NCBI GenBank assembly: GCA_023212725.1
Contig: JALBYF010000019.1
Coordinates: forward strand, 186,001-250,000
Length of the DNA: 64,000 nt
Direction of reading: 5' to 3'
Source of the DNA: Tranzscheliella williamsii
Taxonomy: Eukaryota; Basidiomycota; Ustilaginomycetes; Ustilaginales; Ustilaginaceae
The notes under the pieces were generated by a model. That model did not search any database, was not told where the DNA came from, and worked only from the letters and a program-made list of their open reading frames with translations. Shown piece after piece: positions 18,823-28,398 of the stretch. A program made the translations under genes and the position numbers. Each line of letters begins with the position of its first letter. Positions within the stretch are counted from its first letter, which is position 1.

Positions 18823-21800
18823 TCAGACGATGGTAGTGGTTCGCGCTGGCTGAGGCTGGTCCCTGCTAATGTCTGCATGGTTATCGTCGTCATCGTCGTC
18901 AAGGACGAAAACCGGCTCGTTCAGCAAGTCGTGTCGCTCGCCGAGCGGTCGTGCAGGGACTGTAGCGCGCATGTGTCTCGGCTCGCGAGCGCCTCCTGCG
19001 GCCAGATCAGGCTCGGTCATGACAGCACCCTCGCTGTCCGTGCCAGAGCTGTGAAGGAAGAGCGCACCGGTCTGGTCTGATAGGCCCGCATCCAAGGTCC
19101 GCTGCACTTGGCGGCGGACCGCCCAGCCTTTGATCATCATCAGTGCTGTTGTCCAGCAGAAAAGGAGAGAGACAACGGCGACGGCCACATTGAGGATGGC
19201 CATAAAGTCGCCGTAGCCGCTGCGCATCGCGGCAAACGAGACCTCTTCGCTGCTGAGCATAAAAACCAGCCCTCCGCAGCAGAGCGAAAATGCGGCGAGC
19301 GCCTCTGTCGGCGGCCTCGAAGGCAGAATCGAAGCGGTGGGCGGTCGCAGCCACAGCAAAAAATAGGTGAGGCACCGCAGCAGCGCGAAGCCCGCCAGTA
19401 GCTGGCCCCAGAGCATGTGAATCTGCACCTCGTACACGTAGTCCTGGTGATGGGCCGCCATGGCGATGCCGGTGACGCCAATAACCAGCGCCGGGAACGG
19501 GTTGAAGGAGGCGCCGTACGAGGCTGGCTGCGTCTGCGCATCTACCAGCTCGGCCAAATTGTCCTCGCCGAGATCGGACAGATGCCTTCGGCCAGCCTCT
19601 CGATGCGAGTGTGCTCTTTGTCGTCGCTGGCGCACTTCATGGAGAGGAACAGCCGCGGCGTGATAATAGGCAACAGGGAATGACAGCATGTTACGGATAA
19701 ATTGGGTTTCCAGCAGCATGCCCATCAGACCAGCGAACCAGAACATGACGGCGATCGAAATGTGCTGGATCTGCTTGATGGTGTATGGATCACCGGGTTG
19801 AGCACCGAAGCGTTCCATCCAGGTGTTGGTGGCTCCATAGACAAAGATCACGAGACATTCGACGAATTCGGCACTGGGCATGCTCCGTCGCCAGCCACTG
19901 ACGTGCTTGCGTGCATTCTGCAGGGTCGGTCGCTTGTTCCACGCCCAACCGCAGTCGGCATAAGCGCCCAGATAACGTCCGAATGTTAGCAGTCCATACC
20001 AGAAGAAGATGCCTCCTTTGATACCGTGAGCCAGACAGACATTCTTGTAGCTGGAACGGCAGGAACCAGTGTACACGGCCAGACCAGTGTACGAGGTAGC
20101 AAAGGCAAGCACCGGGAGCGAGCGGGCTACGGTGACGCGGGTGTATCGAACCATGCTCTTAAAAAGCTGCAAGCGGCGACCTGAGGCGCAAGGCAGCTGG
20201 GCAAGGCTCGTCTGAGGACGCTCCGTGGGGCTCGCTGCACCGTCGCTGCGATTTGGGGTGGAGCTGCCACCGTTTGTCTGGTTGCGCCAGAGGGAGACGG
20301 ACTTCAGGTTGAGCGGATGAAGCGCCTCTGGGCCAAAGACAGAGGTGCGAGGTGTGTTGCAGGCCGTTGTCGCGGGAGAAGAGACAAAGACAGTGCTGGA
20401 GCTGTGACTGTTGGCTCGATGATGTTGCGTCTGACCTCCGACTGCTGTGCTTCCACTGCCTACCCAGTCGACCTGTTCAGCCAGCGACTCGGTGCTTCCT
20501 GCCCGCTGGCCTGTGTGATCGTCAAAGTGAACTCTGTGCGGCGAGCCACTGCCGTTGCGACGGGGCCCATGAGTGGCAAAGTGTTGGCCAAGGTCTTTCT
20601 CGACATCGAGCTCCTTAGCATCACTCTGCGCCTCTTCGGACAGCATCGCTTCCTCTTCGAGGGCGTCGTATCTCTCGCCGTTGCTGGGTAGCTGCTTGCC
20701 GAGCAAAGCCTCGAAAACATGGCGCCAGGGCCGGGAGGATTCGGTTTGTACGGGCAGCCAATGCTGCTGGCTTGGCCGGCTGCTTTTGAGCGATCGGACT
20801 GCGGCCCAGACCTGCCCCACAAGGCGGAATACATCGGAGCCAAGTGTGATGAGCGAGATCCAAAAGATGGCCCAGCCCATGCTGCCGTGCGCATTGTCCG
20901 GATAAAGGCGGGGCGTGAGCGCCTTGTAGATAATGGAAAGGAGCATGGATCCTCCCAGGGTGACTAGATAGAGCAGGGAGAGCAAGGGGGCAAGGCTGGA
21001 GTGCGCAGCTCGCAGCACGAGGGCCACGGGAAGCAAGACAAAGCAGCTGAGGATGGCTGTGACAACATGCAAGAGCAGAAGACCACGATGTCGGCTGGGC
21101 TCTTGCCCATCTCGTAGACGGGAGGCGAGATCGGCGACATTCGCTTTGCGCTGTCCCTGCTCGCGCTCATCGTAGAGTTTGCGCCATCGATCGCCGACGA
21201 CGCCCATCATTTCGATCCCTGAGACGATGTCCTTATCGCTGGCAAAGCGGTTGAGCTCGGAGAGGGCGCCGAGGCCGTAGGCATAGTCCCACTCGATGTA
21301 GCTGAGCGGGTCGGGACCCTTGGCTCTGAAAAGGGTCGTCTCGTTGAGATGCTGCTGCGCAGGTCCCGAGCCGTGGGAATGGCCTCCGTGGCCAGCATCA
21401 TGCTTCCAGACCGGTAGAGGTCGTAGTTCGGAACCGGCGCTGGAGGCAGCAGGCACCGTTTCGGGCCCGTCAATGGACGACAAATGCTCATGCCCGTGCC
21501 CATCGTCATGCTCATTGTGATGAACATCGCCGTGCATATGAGACTGTGGTTGTTGTGTATGTTCTTCGGGCTTCATTGAATCATGCTGTGTTGCTATTGA
21601 CGGCGTTGCAGTGGGCTGTTGACTTTCATATTCATTTTCGTGCCCGTGCCCGTGCTCGTGTTCGTGTTCGTGCTCGTGCGTGGACTGCTGGCTGGTGTTA
21701 TGTAGTTCCAGTGTCGCTCCTTCCTCTTCTGGCTCGTCCTGGTCTCCGTGATCGCCATGGCGTCGGAGCAGAACGGGAAAGGTATTCTGTGGATAGGAAC

Positions 21801-21951
21801 GCGCCGAGAGCTGATGCGGGAGTGGTGGCAGGGCTGAGCTGGAAGCTAAGCTTGCGGCCGATGCTGCTACGATGACAACGAGCGAGAGCGCGGCGAGACG
21901 ATAGGCTGGCGGATTACGCCTGGAAGGCGACCAGGCTTGTCTCGACGCCAT
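18823..21951 (-). CDS. Ytp1-like multi-pass membrane protein with His-rich region
   Basis: Intronless, 1042 aa from the ATG at 21951 (an upstream TTG was not used). The N-terminus MASRQAWSPSRR leads to a hydrophobic signal/anchor (AALSLVVIVAASAASLA). A lumenal or external region carries runs of His-Glu and His-Gly near residues 90-110, plus later His clusters. Then come several membrane segments (LLLLHVVTAILSCFVLLPVAL, LLYLVTLGGSMLLSIIY), a Ser-rich loop, and a second membrane half with GIKGGIFFWYGLLTFGRYLG and NTWMERFGAQPGD, which I recognise from the fungal Ytp1 C-terminal domain. The C-terminus is Asp-rich (VLDDDDDDNHAD). The biochemical role of the family is not established. The His-rich stretch suggests metal binding, an inference only. 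Confidence 0.85.
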   Translation of the reverse strand: MASRQAWSPSRRNPPAYRLAALSLVVIVAASAASLASSSALPPLPHQLSARSYPQNTFPVLLRRHGDHGDQDEPEEEGATLELHNTSQQSTHEHEHEHEHGHGHENEYESQQPTATPSIATQHDSMKPEEHTQQPQSHMHGDVHHNEHDDGHGHEHLSSIDGPETVPAASSAGSELRPLPVWKHDAGHGGHSHGSGPAQQHLNETTLFRAKGPDPLSYIEWDYAYGLGALSELNRFASDKDIVSGIEMMGVVGDRWRKLYDEREQGQRKANVADLASRLRDGQEPSRHRGLLLLHVVTAILSCFVLLPVALVLRAAHSSLAPLLSLLYLVTLGGSMLLSIIYKALTPRLYPDNAHGSMGWAIFWISLITLGSDVFRLVGQVWAAVRSLKSSRPSQQHWLPVQTESSRPWRHVFEALLGKQLPSNGERYDALEEEAMLSEEAQSDAKELDVEKDLGQHFATHGPRRNGSGSPHRVHFDDHTGQRAGSTESLAEQVDWVGSGSTAVGGQTQHHRANSHSSSTVFVSSPATTACNTPRTSVFGPEALHPLNLKSVSLWRNQTNGGSSTPNRSDGAASPTERPQTSLAQLPCASGRRLQLFKSMVRYTRVTVARSLPVLAFATSYTGLAVYTGSCRSSYKNVCLAHGIKGGIFFWYGLLTFGRYLGAYADCGWAWNKRPTLQNARKHVSGWRRSMPSAEFVECLVIFVYGATNTWMERFGAQPGDPYTIKQIQHISIAVMFWFAGLMGMLLETQFIRNMLSFPVAYYHAAAVPLHEVRQRRQRAHSHREAGRRHLSDLGEDNLAELVDAQTQPASYGASFNPFPALVIGVTGIAMAAHHQDYVYEVQIHMLWGQLLAGFALLRCLTYFLLWLRPPTASILPSRPPTEALAAFSLCCGGLVFMLSSEEVSFAAMRSGYGDFMAILNVAVAVVSLLFCWTTALMMIKGWAVRRQVQRTLDAGLSDQTGALFLHSSGTDSEGAVMTEPDLAAGGAREPRHMRATVPARPLGERHDLLNEPVFVLDDDDDDNHADISRDQPQPARTTTIV

Positions 21952-23929
21952 CGTGCTCAGAAGGTTTGATAACAACGGGCAGCCAATCTATGGTAGTAGG
22001 ATGTAGGAGGAGAAGGTTGGAGGCTGAACGATGTCCCAGGTAGCCAGCGTCGGAGCCAGCGTCTGACCTAGCCGTGTGCGTCCTTGGGAGGGGGGAAGAT
22101 CAGAGGCTAATGTGAAGGGAGCGTCCGGATGCGAGTCAGAGTCAGATTCAGGGTCAGGGTCTAGGGCCAGGGTTGAGCTCACAGTCAGGCTGGTGTAGTC
22201 ATCGCGTCGATCTGGACCGACGGAGCGGGGCGTATTGGCATCTCCCTGACTGTGGCTGTGACTGTGACTCGGCGCGAACCACAAGGATAATCCACTGCAT
22301 TGTCAGACTGCGCTGTTTGGCAAGTCTCGGCATCAGGCCAGGCAGAACTCCGCGGCAAAGGGTCACCGCAAGCAGGAATCGGCGTGAGTGTGAGTGCGAC
22401 TGCGCAGCCGAAGGTCGAATCCGTAGAATCCGATTCTCAACCTCTCCAAAAGCGCGTCCGTCTATGTCATGCAGCAGCTAACTCGAAAAAAATCGAAAAA
22501 AAAGCAAAGCCGGATCTCCATTGCCGTCCGCTTAGCTATACGCGACGGGAACGGAATGACAGGAGAAATGTGAATTCTACTTTCCATAACCGGTCTCATT
22601 CATCACAATAAGTGCCGAGCCTCGCTCACAATCACAATATGAGACGGGCTTTTACTCTGTCGTGCGCGCTACAGTAGACCCGAGGCTGCGGTTCAATAGT
22701 GTGAGTCGAGCGGCCAAGCTGACGGGGAAGAGACGGCAAGGGTGGAGGTTGCAAGTGGATTGAATCGCATCGGCACTTGTGACGGACTTAGCTGTGGCCC
22801 GCGGCTCGTCTCACGTTAGCGGTTCTGATAGAAAAGCAATATTCATTCCACTAATCAGACTAGCAACGATAACGTTACTGGATGGATATATGTACACCTC
22901 TTTCGGAGGGCTCTAATGGCATGGAAGTTCGTGCGACGGGGGCTGCCGATAGACGGATGGAGGCGGATTGCGTACGTATTTGGATTGCTGTATCGGAGAT
23001 TCTCGCACAACTTTTGGTAGGGTTGCGAAGGGGAATGCAGGTTCCGATGGGCATGTCCAGCGTCGGTTCCTAATCAGCTTGGCGCTTGGGACCTTTCGAC
23101 GCATGCGCTGTCTGTGTGCTCTGTAGAGCGGCCGGCTGCGGATGCAAGCGACGGACATAAGCACGTCCGAACGGAGAAGCTGCGAGAAGCTCGGAATCTC
23201 CATCCGAACAGCCACGCCGCCTTGCCCATTGCGTATTTCCAAATAAGGTAGGTCCGATCGCGCCGGCCTGCGCCTTAGCGCTGGTGTGGCTGAGCAGTTC
23301 GCTCTCCTACCGCACTTTGCCAAGACGGCAGGACCGCACATACGCGACAAGTCACTGCGAGCTCTGTGCCGATGCCGCCACGGCCACCGCGCTCGAGGCT
23401 AGCGCTTCCGACAGCTGCCCGATCCGATCGGCCCGCACTGAGACACGAGATTTCCACTGCTCATACTGTTTGCTGACGCGTTCTTTCTTGCGCAAGCCTG
23501 CCTCAGCTCGAACCCGCGCGACGCAGCACCAGCGAATCATATGTCACAGGACGCGCAGTCATCATCCCGGCGCCTGCAACTTTGCCACAGCGCTGACTTC
23601 CACGGCTTCTCGTCACACGACGGCACGTTGCGCGTAATCAGAGTGCATTCTCGGCAGCTAACTCGAGCGAACCCTCATCAGCATTCTTTTGGCGCATCAG
23701 CTTCTCGGCACACTTCCAGCTTCCCCGCCGCGGCCCGTTCCCACGCACTTGCCGAAGAAAGGTAGTTGAATGTGAATCTGTATTGATTCCAAGAGACATG
23801 GTGTTAGATTGAAGCATATCCTTTGGCGACACAACGAGAGGGCATGATATCCTACGGCTACATGATTGGGAGAGAATGAACATGACATGCAAGAGAGCAG
23901 ACTTGAGCAAACGGGGGATGGGGATCTCG
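21952..23929. other. 2-kb intergenic region, no gene recognised
   Basis: This is the largest gap in the window, between the Ytp1-like start and the CDT1 stop. It contains a degenerate TCAGGG-like stretch (22133-22175) and short TGACTG/TGAGTG repeats near 22249-22271 and 22384-22400. Minus-strand frames over these read as Ser-His and Asp-Ser repeats but have no ATG. No tRNA or conserved frame was found by eye. It should include the promoter of the Ytp1-like gene. Confidence 0.5.
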
Positions 23930-26900
23930 TCACTGGTGCAGGGACTGGGCGATGCAGTGCCTTACTTCGTTGAGCCTCCAGAAGTGGCCGGCGGGATTTC
24001 TGCCTAGCTTGACGTATTCGCGGTGGTCGGTGGACTCTGCCTTGAAGATGACGAGGAAGCCGGGGGCGATGTCGGCGAGGAGGTCGAGGGCGTCGCGGCA
24101 CTCGCGCATGCTCAGCTGGATCTTGAGGCTCTTGGCGAGCTTTTGCAGCAAGTCGGCCATGGCGATCGTGGGCGAGCGCGTCACGCCGGTCGACGAAAGC
24201 GTGGTCCCGTTCGAGAAGAGCATGAACAGGATCGACGAGAGCTCCGGCAGCCGCGAGATCATCGCCCGCTTCGACAAACTCTGCCGCGACACCGACGCCG
24301 ACGACATCGACGACATCGACTGCGACTTGCGCAACTCCTCCTTCGCCTTGATCCGTTCTTTCAGCGAGAGGCCTGGTGTCGCGCCCATCGGCGCTGTCTG
24401 CATCTCTGCCACCACGCCCTCCTCATCCGGCAACGTCGGATGGCGGAACTTCACCGGCTTGTGTGGTGTCAGTGGATCTTGGATCCCTAGGCCCAGCAGT
24501 TCCTTTTGCCTGTTCGGCGTCGATGCTCCACTCCGCGAATTGTGGCCTAGCAGACCGCCAGCCCGTCCATGCAGCGACGTGCTCGCCTCAGCCAGCGAAG
24601 GCAGATCCGCCAGAGGGACAGGCCGGACCACCTTTGGATTGTCGAGGTCAAAGTCTGGGTGCCACCACCGTAATAGATCGCCCTCGGCGGGGAGTAGGCC
24701 CGTAGGCGGTGACGTGGGTTGTGCCTTCAAGCCGAACTGCGGCAGCGAGCGCGATGCACGCAGAGGCGTATCGAGTTCGTCGAGGAGCGACTGCCTTCCA
24801 GACCGCGATTTTGTCTCGATGTGGCTTCCGAGCTCAGGAAGACGCCTGGCACGCGCCTCTGTGCCAGCAGCCATATCGCCCTCGTCCTGGCTGGCGTTGC
24901 CTTCGTCCTGGCTGGCATCGCTGTCGGCAAGCGCATCGCGGTGCAATTCGGCCGCGTCGAGATGAAAGATGCGCTTTCCAAGCCGCCTACCCCCGGAGCG
25001 AGTAGCAGACGGTGTCAGGAGCCCGCCAGCTCCCGTCATCGCCTCTCTCCCCCCGAACTCCTGCTCATCGTGCCGCTTGGAAGGCGTGGATGGCGCAGCG
25101 AGGCACGCTCCGACGGGTATGGGGGTGGTCTCGCCCAGCTCGCTGGCAGAGGGGATCGAGATTCCGCGCTCGTCCAGCCAAAGCTGGTGAAAGCGCGCGC
25201 ATCGCTCGCGGAGGCGTCGACTGACCTCGGCCTTGCGCACTTCCAGGCCGTTATTCCACATGGCCACGACCGACATGCCCTCCCTTGCCTTGATCTGCGC
25301 CATTGACGACCGCGTCTTGCCCGTCGGCGAACCCAACGTCGGCGACGAGTGGACAGACCGGAGGCTGGACGACGAAGGGGCAGGGTGGAAGCGGCGGTCC
25401 GCCAGCGGCGAAGAGGGCGGATGTTTCACCGCGCAGGGTGGCTTGATCCGACTGCCTCCTGGGCCGGACGGGGGCGGCGTGGTAAACCGAGACGGAGTCT
25501 TCGGTGTACCCAGTACGTTGTTGTCGAACGTATCGTCGCACGGCGCAATCGGAGAGGACTGCACCTCGAGGCCACCAAAGCCAACCGAAGGCGGCGGTGT
25601 CCGGTCACGCTGTACGCGTGTAATCTCGAGCTCGATGCCAATGCCCCAATCGGTTGTTCTGCGCCCGGTCTTCGGATCTATGGTCCTTGTCTTGGAAAGG
25701 ATGAACCCAAGCCCTTTCACTTCTTCGGGCGAAACCTTACCGCCATGTTCTGCAGACAGAGCAGCGCCATGCGACTCGCCGGTCTTCTGTTGCTGAAAGT
25801 CAAGCCATACGCTAGCCAACCTCCGAAGCTCGGCCGGCCCAAGCCGGCGTCCGCCGGACCTTTCTACCAAGGGGCGTAGGGCAGAGTATGAGATGAGATT
25901 AGGTAGCCGGACTGTTTTACAACGTTGTCGCCGCTGTTCATGATGAACGGCATCTGTGGCTTCATCTTCGGAATCCGAGCCGCGACCGTTGTCGAGATCG
26001 AGGGTGGCGCTGGAGCACCCCGACGTAGCGAGATGTACTACCAGCGCGTGTTCCAGCGCCACGTGCAGGGTCATCAAGCTGGAATAGTAGGATGGGAGCG
26101 GCAGATTTTGCGACAGAATATGTTTCGGCTTTGGCAAGCGCAGGTCTTCCAGCTCCGTAGCCTGTGTATCAGCAGATTGCGGGGTGCTGGATGAGACGAT
26201 GGCCTCCTGGATAGCGGTTTGCGAGTCCGCAACGGACACAGCGGGGCGTGGCTTGGGCTCAGAGACATGGCCACTGCGAAAGATGGCGGCAGCGTTTTGC
26301 GTCGCCAGCGGCGGAAGCGGGAGCCCCTGTGGGCGCTGACGTACGCTACGCGGGGTCAGATAATTGTCATCCTCCAATTCCTCCTCGCGCCTGAGCTTCT
26401 GAAGTGCGAGGTCTTTGGCAGTTGAGCCGGAGCGCGAGAGAGACGGGCTTTTACTGGGACTGCCAAGCGCGATGCGCGTGCCTTTCGCCCTTCCTGGGGT
26501 CAGAACCAGCCCGTCTTCCTCCTCTTTGCCTGGCGTCTCGTCTTCGCCAGTGATGAGGCGACGAGAAGAGATGCCGCCAATCCTCGGCGTCTTGGTGGGC
26601 GAGGTGAGCGCGATTGGGGACGCGGAGGCTCTCCGCTTTGTGGGACTGGATGTGGAAGATGATCCAGAGGGAAGGGCTCGAGCAGGAGAGGCGCTGGGCA
26701 TCATGAGGTACATCTTGCCGCTGTCAGGATCGGTTCGTACACTGATGGGCGACCTCTGCGTAGCCTCAATCAAGTCACTCTTAAGGGCAGCGCTGCGTGG
26801 CGTTGCTGGAGGCGTGCCAAGCAAGCCGTCGGGCGTAGAATGCACAGGAGCGGCTGGTGCTGCAATAGACGAGGGCCCTGCTTCAAGGTACTTCTCATTC

Positions 26901-27175
26901 TCCGCAATGATCTTATCCACCTCTCCTTCATCGGGCGTCCTTAACCGGATCCTAGTCGTTTTCTTCGGCGATCTTTTTGCGGGCTTCGCAGCTTGCTCTT
27001 CCGCCGGTGATGAGACTTGCGGAAAGCCAGGACCAGCCCGCGCAGCCTCTTCCAGAGCGACATGCTTGCTTGAGCCTGGCGCCTCCGCGCTGGGTTTGGC
27101 CTTGGCGTGTGTGCCGCGGGAGAGGCTGGGCTTGGACGCAGCGAAGTGCGCCGCAATGCCCCTCGACAGCGGCAT
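23930..27175 (-). CDS. CDT1: CDT1-like DNA replication licensing factor
   Basis: Intronless, 1081 aa from the ATG at 27175. The first ~350 residues are disordered, rich in Ser-Pro and Thr-Pro pairs, typical of CDK-regulated proteins. Near residue 360, ILSQNLPLPSYYSSLMTLH begins a CDT1 central (geminin-fold) domain, continuing with VRLPNLISYSALRPLVER and RRLGPAELRRLASVWLDF. The last ~100 residues (RLPELSSILFMLFSNGTT, then ECRDALDLLADIAPGFL) form the CDT1 C-terminal winged helix that contacts MCM. CDT1 loads MCM2-7 at origins with ORC and Cdc6 in G1. Sequence conservation is low outside the two domains, as is usual in fungi. It is divergent from the DUF924 gene with MCB-like sites between them. 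Confidence 0.75.
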   Translation of the reverse strand: MPLSRGIAAHFAASKPSLSRGTHAKAKPSAEAPGSSKHVALEEAARAGPGFPQVSSPAEEQAAKPAKRSPKKTTRIRLRTPDEGEVDKIIAENEKYLEAGPSSIAAPAAPVHSTPDGLLGTPPATPRSAALKSDLIEATQRSPISVRTDPDSGKMYLMMPSASPARALPSGSSSTSSPTKRRASASPIALTSPTKTPRIGGISSRRLITGEDETPGKEEEDGLVLTPGRAKGTRIALGSPSKSPSLSRSGSTAKDLALQKLRREEELEDDNYLTPRSVRQRPQGLPLPPLATQNAAAIFRSGHVSEPKPRPAVSVADSQTAIQEAIVSSSTPQSADTQATELEDLRLPKPKHILSQNLPLPSYYSSLMTLHVALEHALVVHLATSGCSSATLDLDNGRGSDSEDEATDAVHHEQRRQRCKTVRLPNLISYSALRPLVERSGGRRLGPAELRRLASVWLDFQQQKTGESHGAALSAEHGGKVSPEEVKGLGFILSKTRTIDPKTGRRTTDWGIGIELEITRVQRDRTPPPSVGFGGLEVQSSPIAPCDDTFDNNVLGTPKTPSRFTTPPPSGPGGSRIKPPCAVKHPPSSPLADRRFHPAPSSSSLRSVHSSPTLGSPTGKTRSSMAQIKAREGMSVVAMWNNGLEVRKAEVSRRLRERCARFHQLWLDERGISIPSASELGETTPIPVGACLAAPSTPSKRHDEQEFGGREAMTGAGGLLTPSATRSGGRRLGKRIFHLDAAELHRDALADSDASQDEGNASQDEGDMAAGTEARARRLPELGSHIETKSRSGRQSLLDELDTPLRASRSLPQFGLKAQPTSPPTGLLPAEGDLLRWWHPDFDLDNPKVVRPVPLADLPSLAEASTSLHGRAGGLLGHNSRSGASTPNRQKELLGLGIQDPLTPHKPVKFRHPTLPDEEGVVAEMQTAPMGATPGLSLKERIKAKEELRKSQSMSSMSSASVSRQSLSKRAMISRLPELSSILFMLFSNGTTLSSTGVTRSPTIAMADLLQKLAKSLKIQLSMRECRDALDLLADIAPGFLVIFKAESTDHREYVKLGRNPAGHFWRLNEVRHCIAQSLHQ

Positions 27176-27455
27176 TCTGGCCGTTGGCAGTGTGGAAGGA
27201 CGGCCGAATCAGAGCTCTTTCATTTGCTTTGGGATACGGCGGTACTGGGCAGCAAAAGGATGTGGGTATTGCTGGTGAGAGTGCGGAGGAGGAGTGAACC
27301 AAGAGGAACCCGCATGCCTGGTTGTGCTACCTCCCGCTTGCTTCGGCGGTGTCTAATCGGACAGAGTGCCCGATACGCTATGTGTAGAATGCAAGTCAAC
27401 ATTCTCATTTGCCCGCTGTTGTTGGCCCGATCGACCCGATCCATCGCGATTCTTT

Positions 27456-27466
27456 ACGCGACGCGC
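27456..27466. promoter_or_regulatory. Overlapping MCB-like ACGCGA/ACGCGC sites, CDT1/DUF924 promoter
   Basis: ACGCGACGCGC contains two overlapping ACGCG cores, close to the MCB consensus, about 280 bp upstream of the CDT1 ATG and 85 bp upstream of the DUF924 ATG. The role in G1/S expression is inferred from the motif and from CDT1. The rest of 27176-27550 shows no gene. Confidence 0.35.
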
Positions 27467-27550
27467 ACTATTGAAACCTTTACACACCCTCTCACTCACC
27501 TGCATATCGAACTGGCTCGTCTTGTGAATCGGGACCAACTGTTGCCGAGA

Positions 27551-28171
27551 ATGTCAGCAGCCGCCAGGGCAGCCACTGCGGCGATGCGCAGCTTTGAGGC
27601 GATGGTGCAGAGCGAGGCACCTTCTGTGCGGTGGGCGCTGGCGGATATGGCGTTGTTCTGGAAGGCGGCGGGGCCCGAGCGATACTTCCAGACGTCGGAC
27701 GTGTTTGACCAGCAGCTGCGGGCGCGGTATATGGGTGCGTACGAAACTGTGCGGCAGGAGAGGCAGGTGCCCGGCGCGAACGACGCGGCCGAGCATCTGG
27801 GGATGGTGCTGCTGCTCGACCAGTTTCCGCGAAACGCCTTCCGCCGCTCGCCGCGCCAGTACGAGTCCGACCGCCTTGCGTGCAAGTGGGCCGACATCGC
27901 CCTCGCTAAAGGCCACGACAAACAGGTCTCCGACGATCAGGCGCTCTTTTTCTATATCCCCTTCCTCCACTCCGAACAGATTGAGGACCAGGACCGCGCC
28001 GTTCGCATCGGCCAACACATCGGCGACCCCTTTCTCAGCTTTGCAAAAGCCCACAGAGACGTCATTGCCCGCTATGGCCGATTCTGCCATCGCAACGACG
28101 TACTTGGCCGAGAGTCCACCACAGAAGAGCAGGAGTTCCTCAAAGAACCGCCAGCTTGGGCCAAGTCGTAA
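27551..28171 (+). CDS. DUF924 family protein
   Basis: A single exon of 206 aa from the ATG at 27551; the open frame upstream has no family similarity. It carries the signature LGMVLLLDQFPRNAFRRSP, then ADIALAKGHDKQVSDDQALF, and FYIPFLHSEQIEDQDRAV, all diagnostic of DUF924. The family is all-helical and TPR-like, found in bacteria and eukaryotes, with no settled biochemical function. The length is typical. It is divergent from CDT1 and convergent with the FHL1-like gene 227 bp downstream. Confidence 0.9.
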   Translation: MSAAARAATAAMRSFEAMVQSEAPSVRWALADMALFWKAAGPERYFQTSDVFDQQLRARYMGAYETVRQERQVPGANDAAEHLGMVLLLDQFPRNAFRRSPRQYESDRLACKWADIALAKGHDKQVSDDQALFFYIPFLHSEQIEDQDRAVRIGQHIGDPFLSFAKAHRDVIARYGRFCHRNDVLGRESTTEEQEFLKEPPAWAKS

Positions 28172-28398
28172 ATCAGAACGCCACTCTTTGCGGCCCATTC
28201 CTCCTCCGCCTGCCTGTTCTGCACTCCGTGTGTCCGTGCGCCTTCCTTCTTATAGTGAGGCATGATCTCCACAGAGTTCGTCGTGACGAGATCAGATGAA
28301 TCGGTGTCTCATTGAAAAAGACCGCCGTAGTCTAGGAATACAAAGAGGTGTCCAGAATTATTGCTGAGAGCTAGTGCTGAGAATGGTGACGACGGTGT

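Noticed and set aside
21988..22284. Minus-strand Ser-His and Asp-Ser repeat frame upstream of the Ytp1-like gene
   Set aside because: Its first codon is TTG and no usable ATG exists; the repetitive protein is explained by the DNA repeat.
23270..23345. Possible tRNA (GGTGTGGCTGAGCAG segment)
   Set aside because: D-arm-like bases only; no acceptor stem pairing or T-loop consensus could be found.
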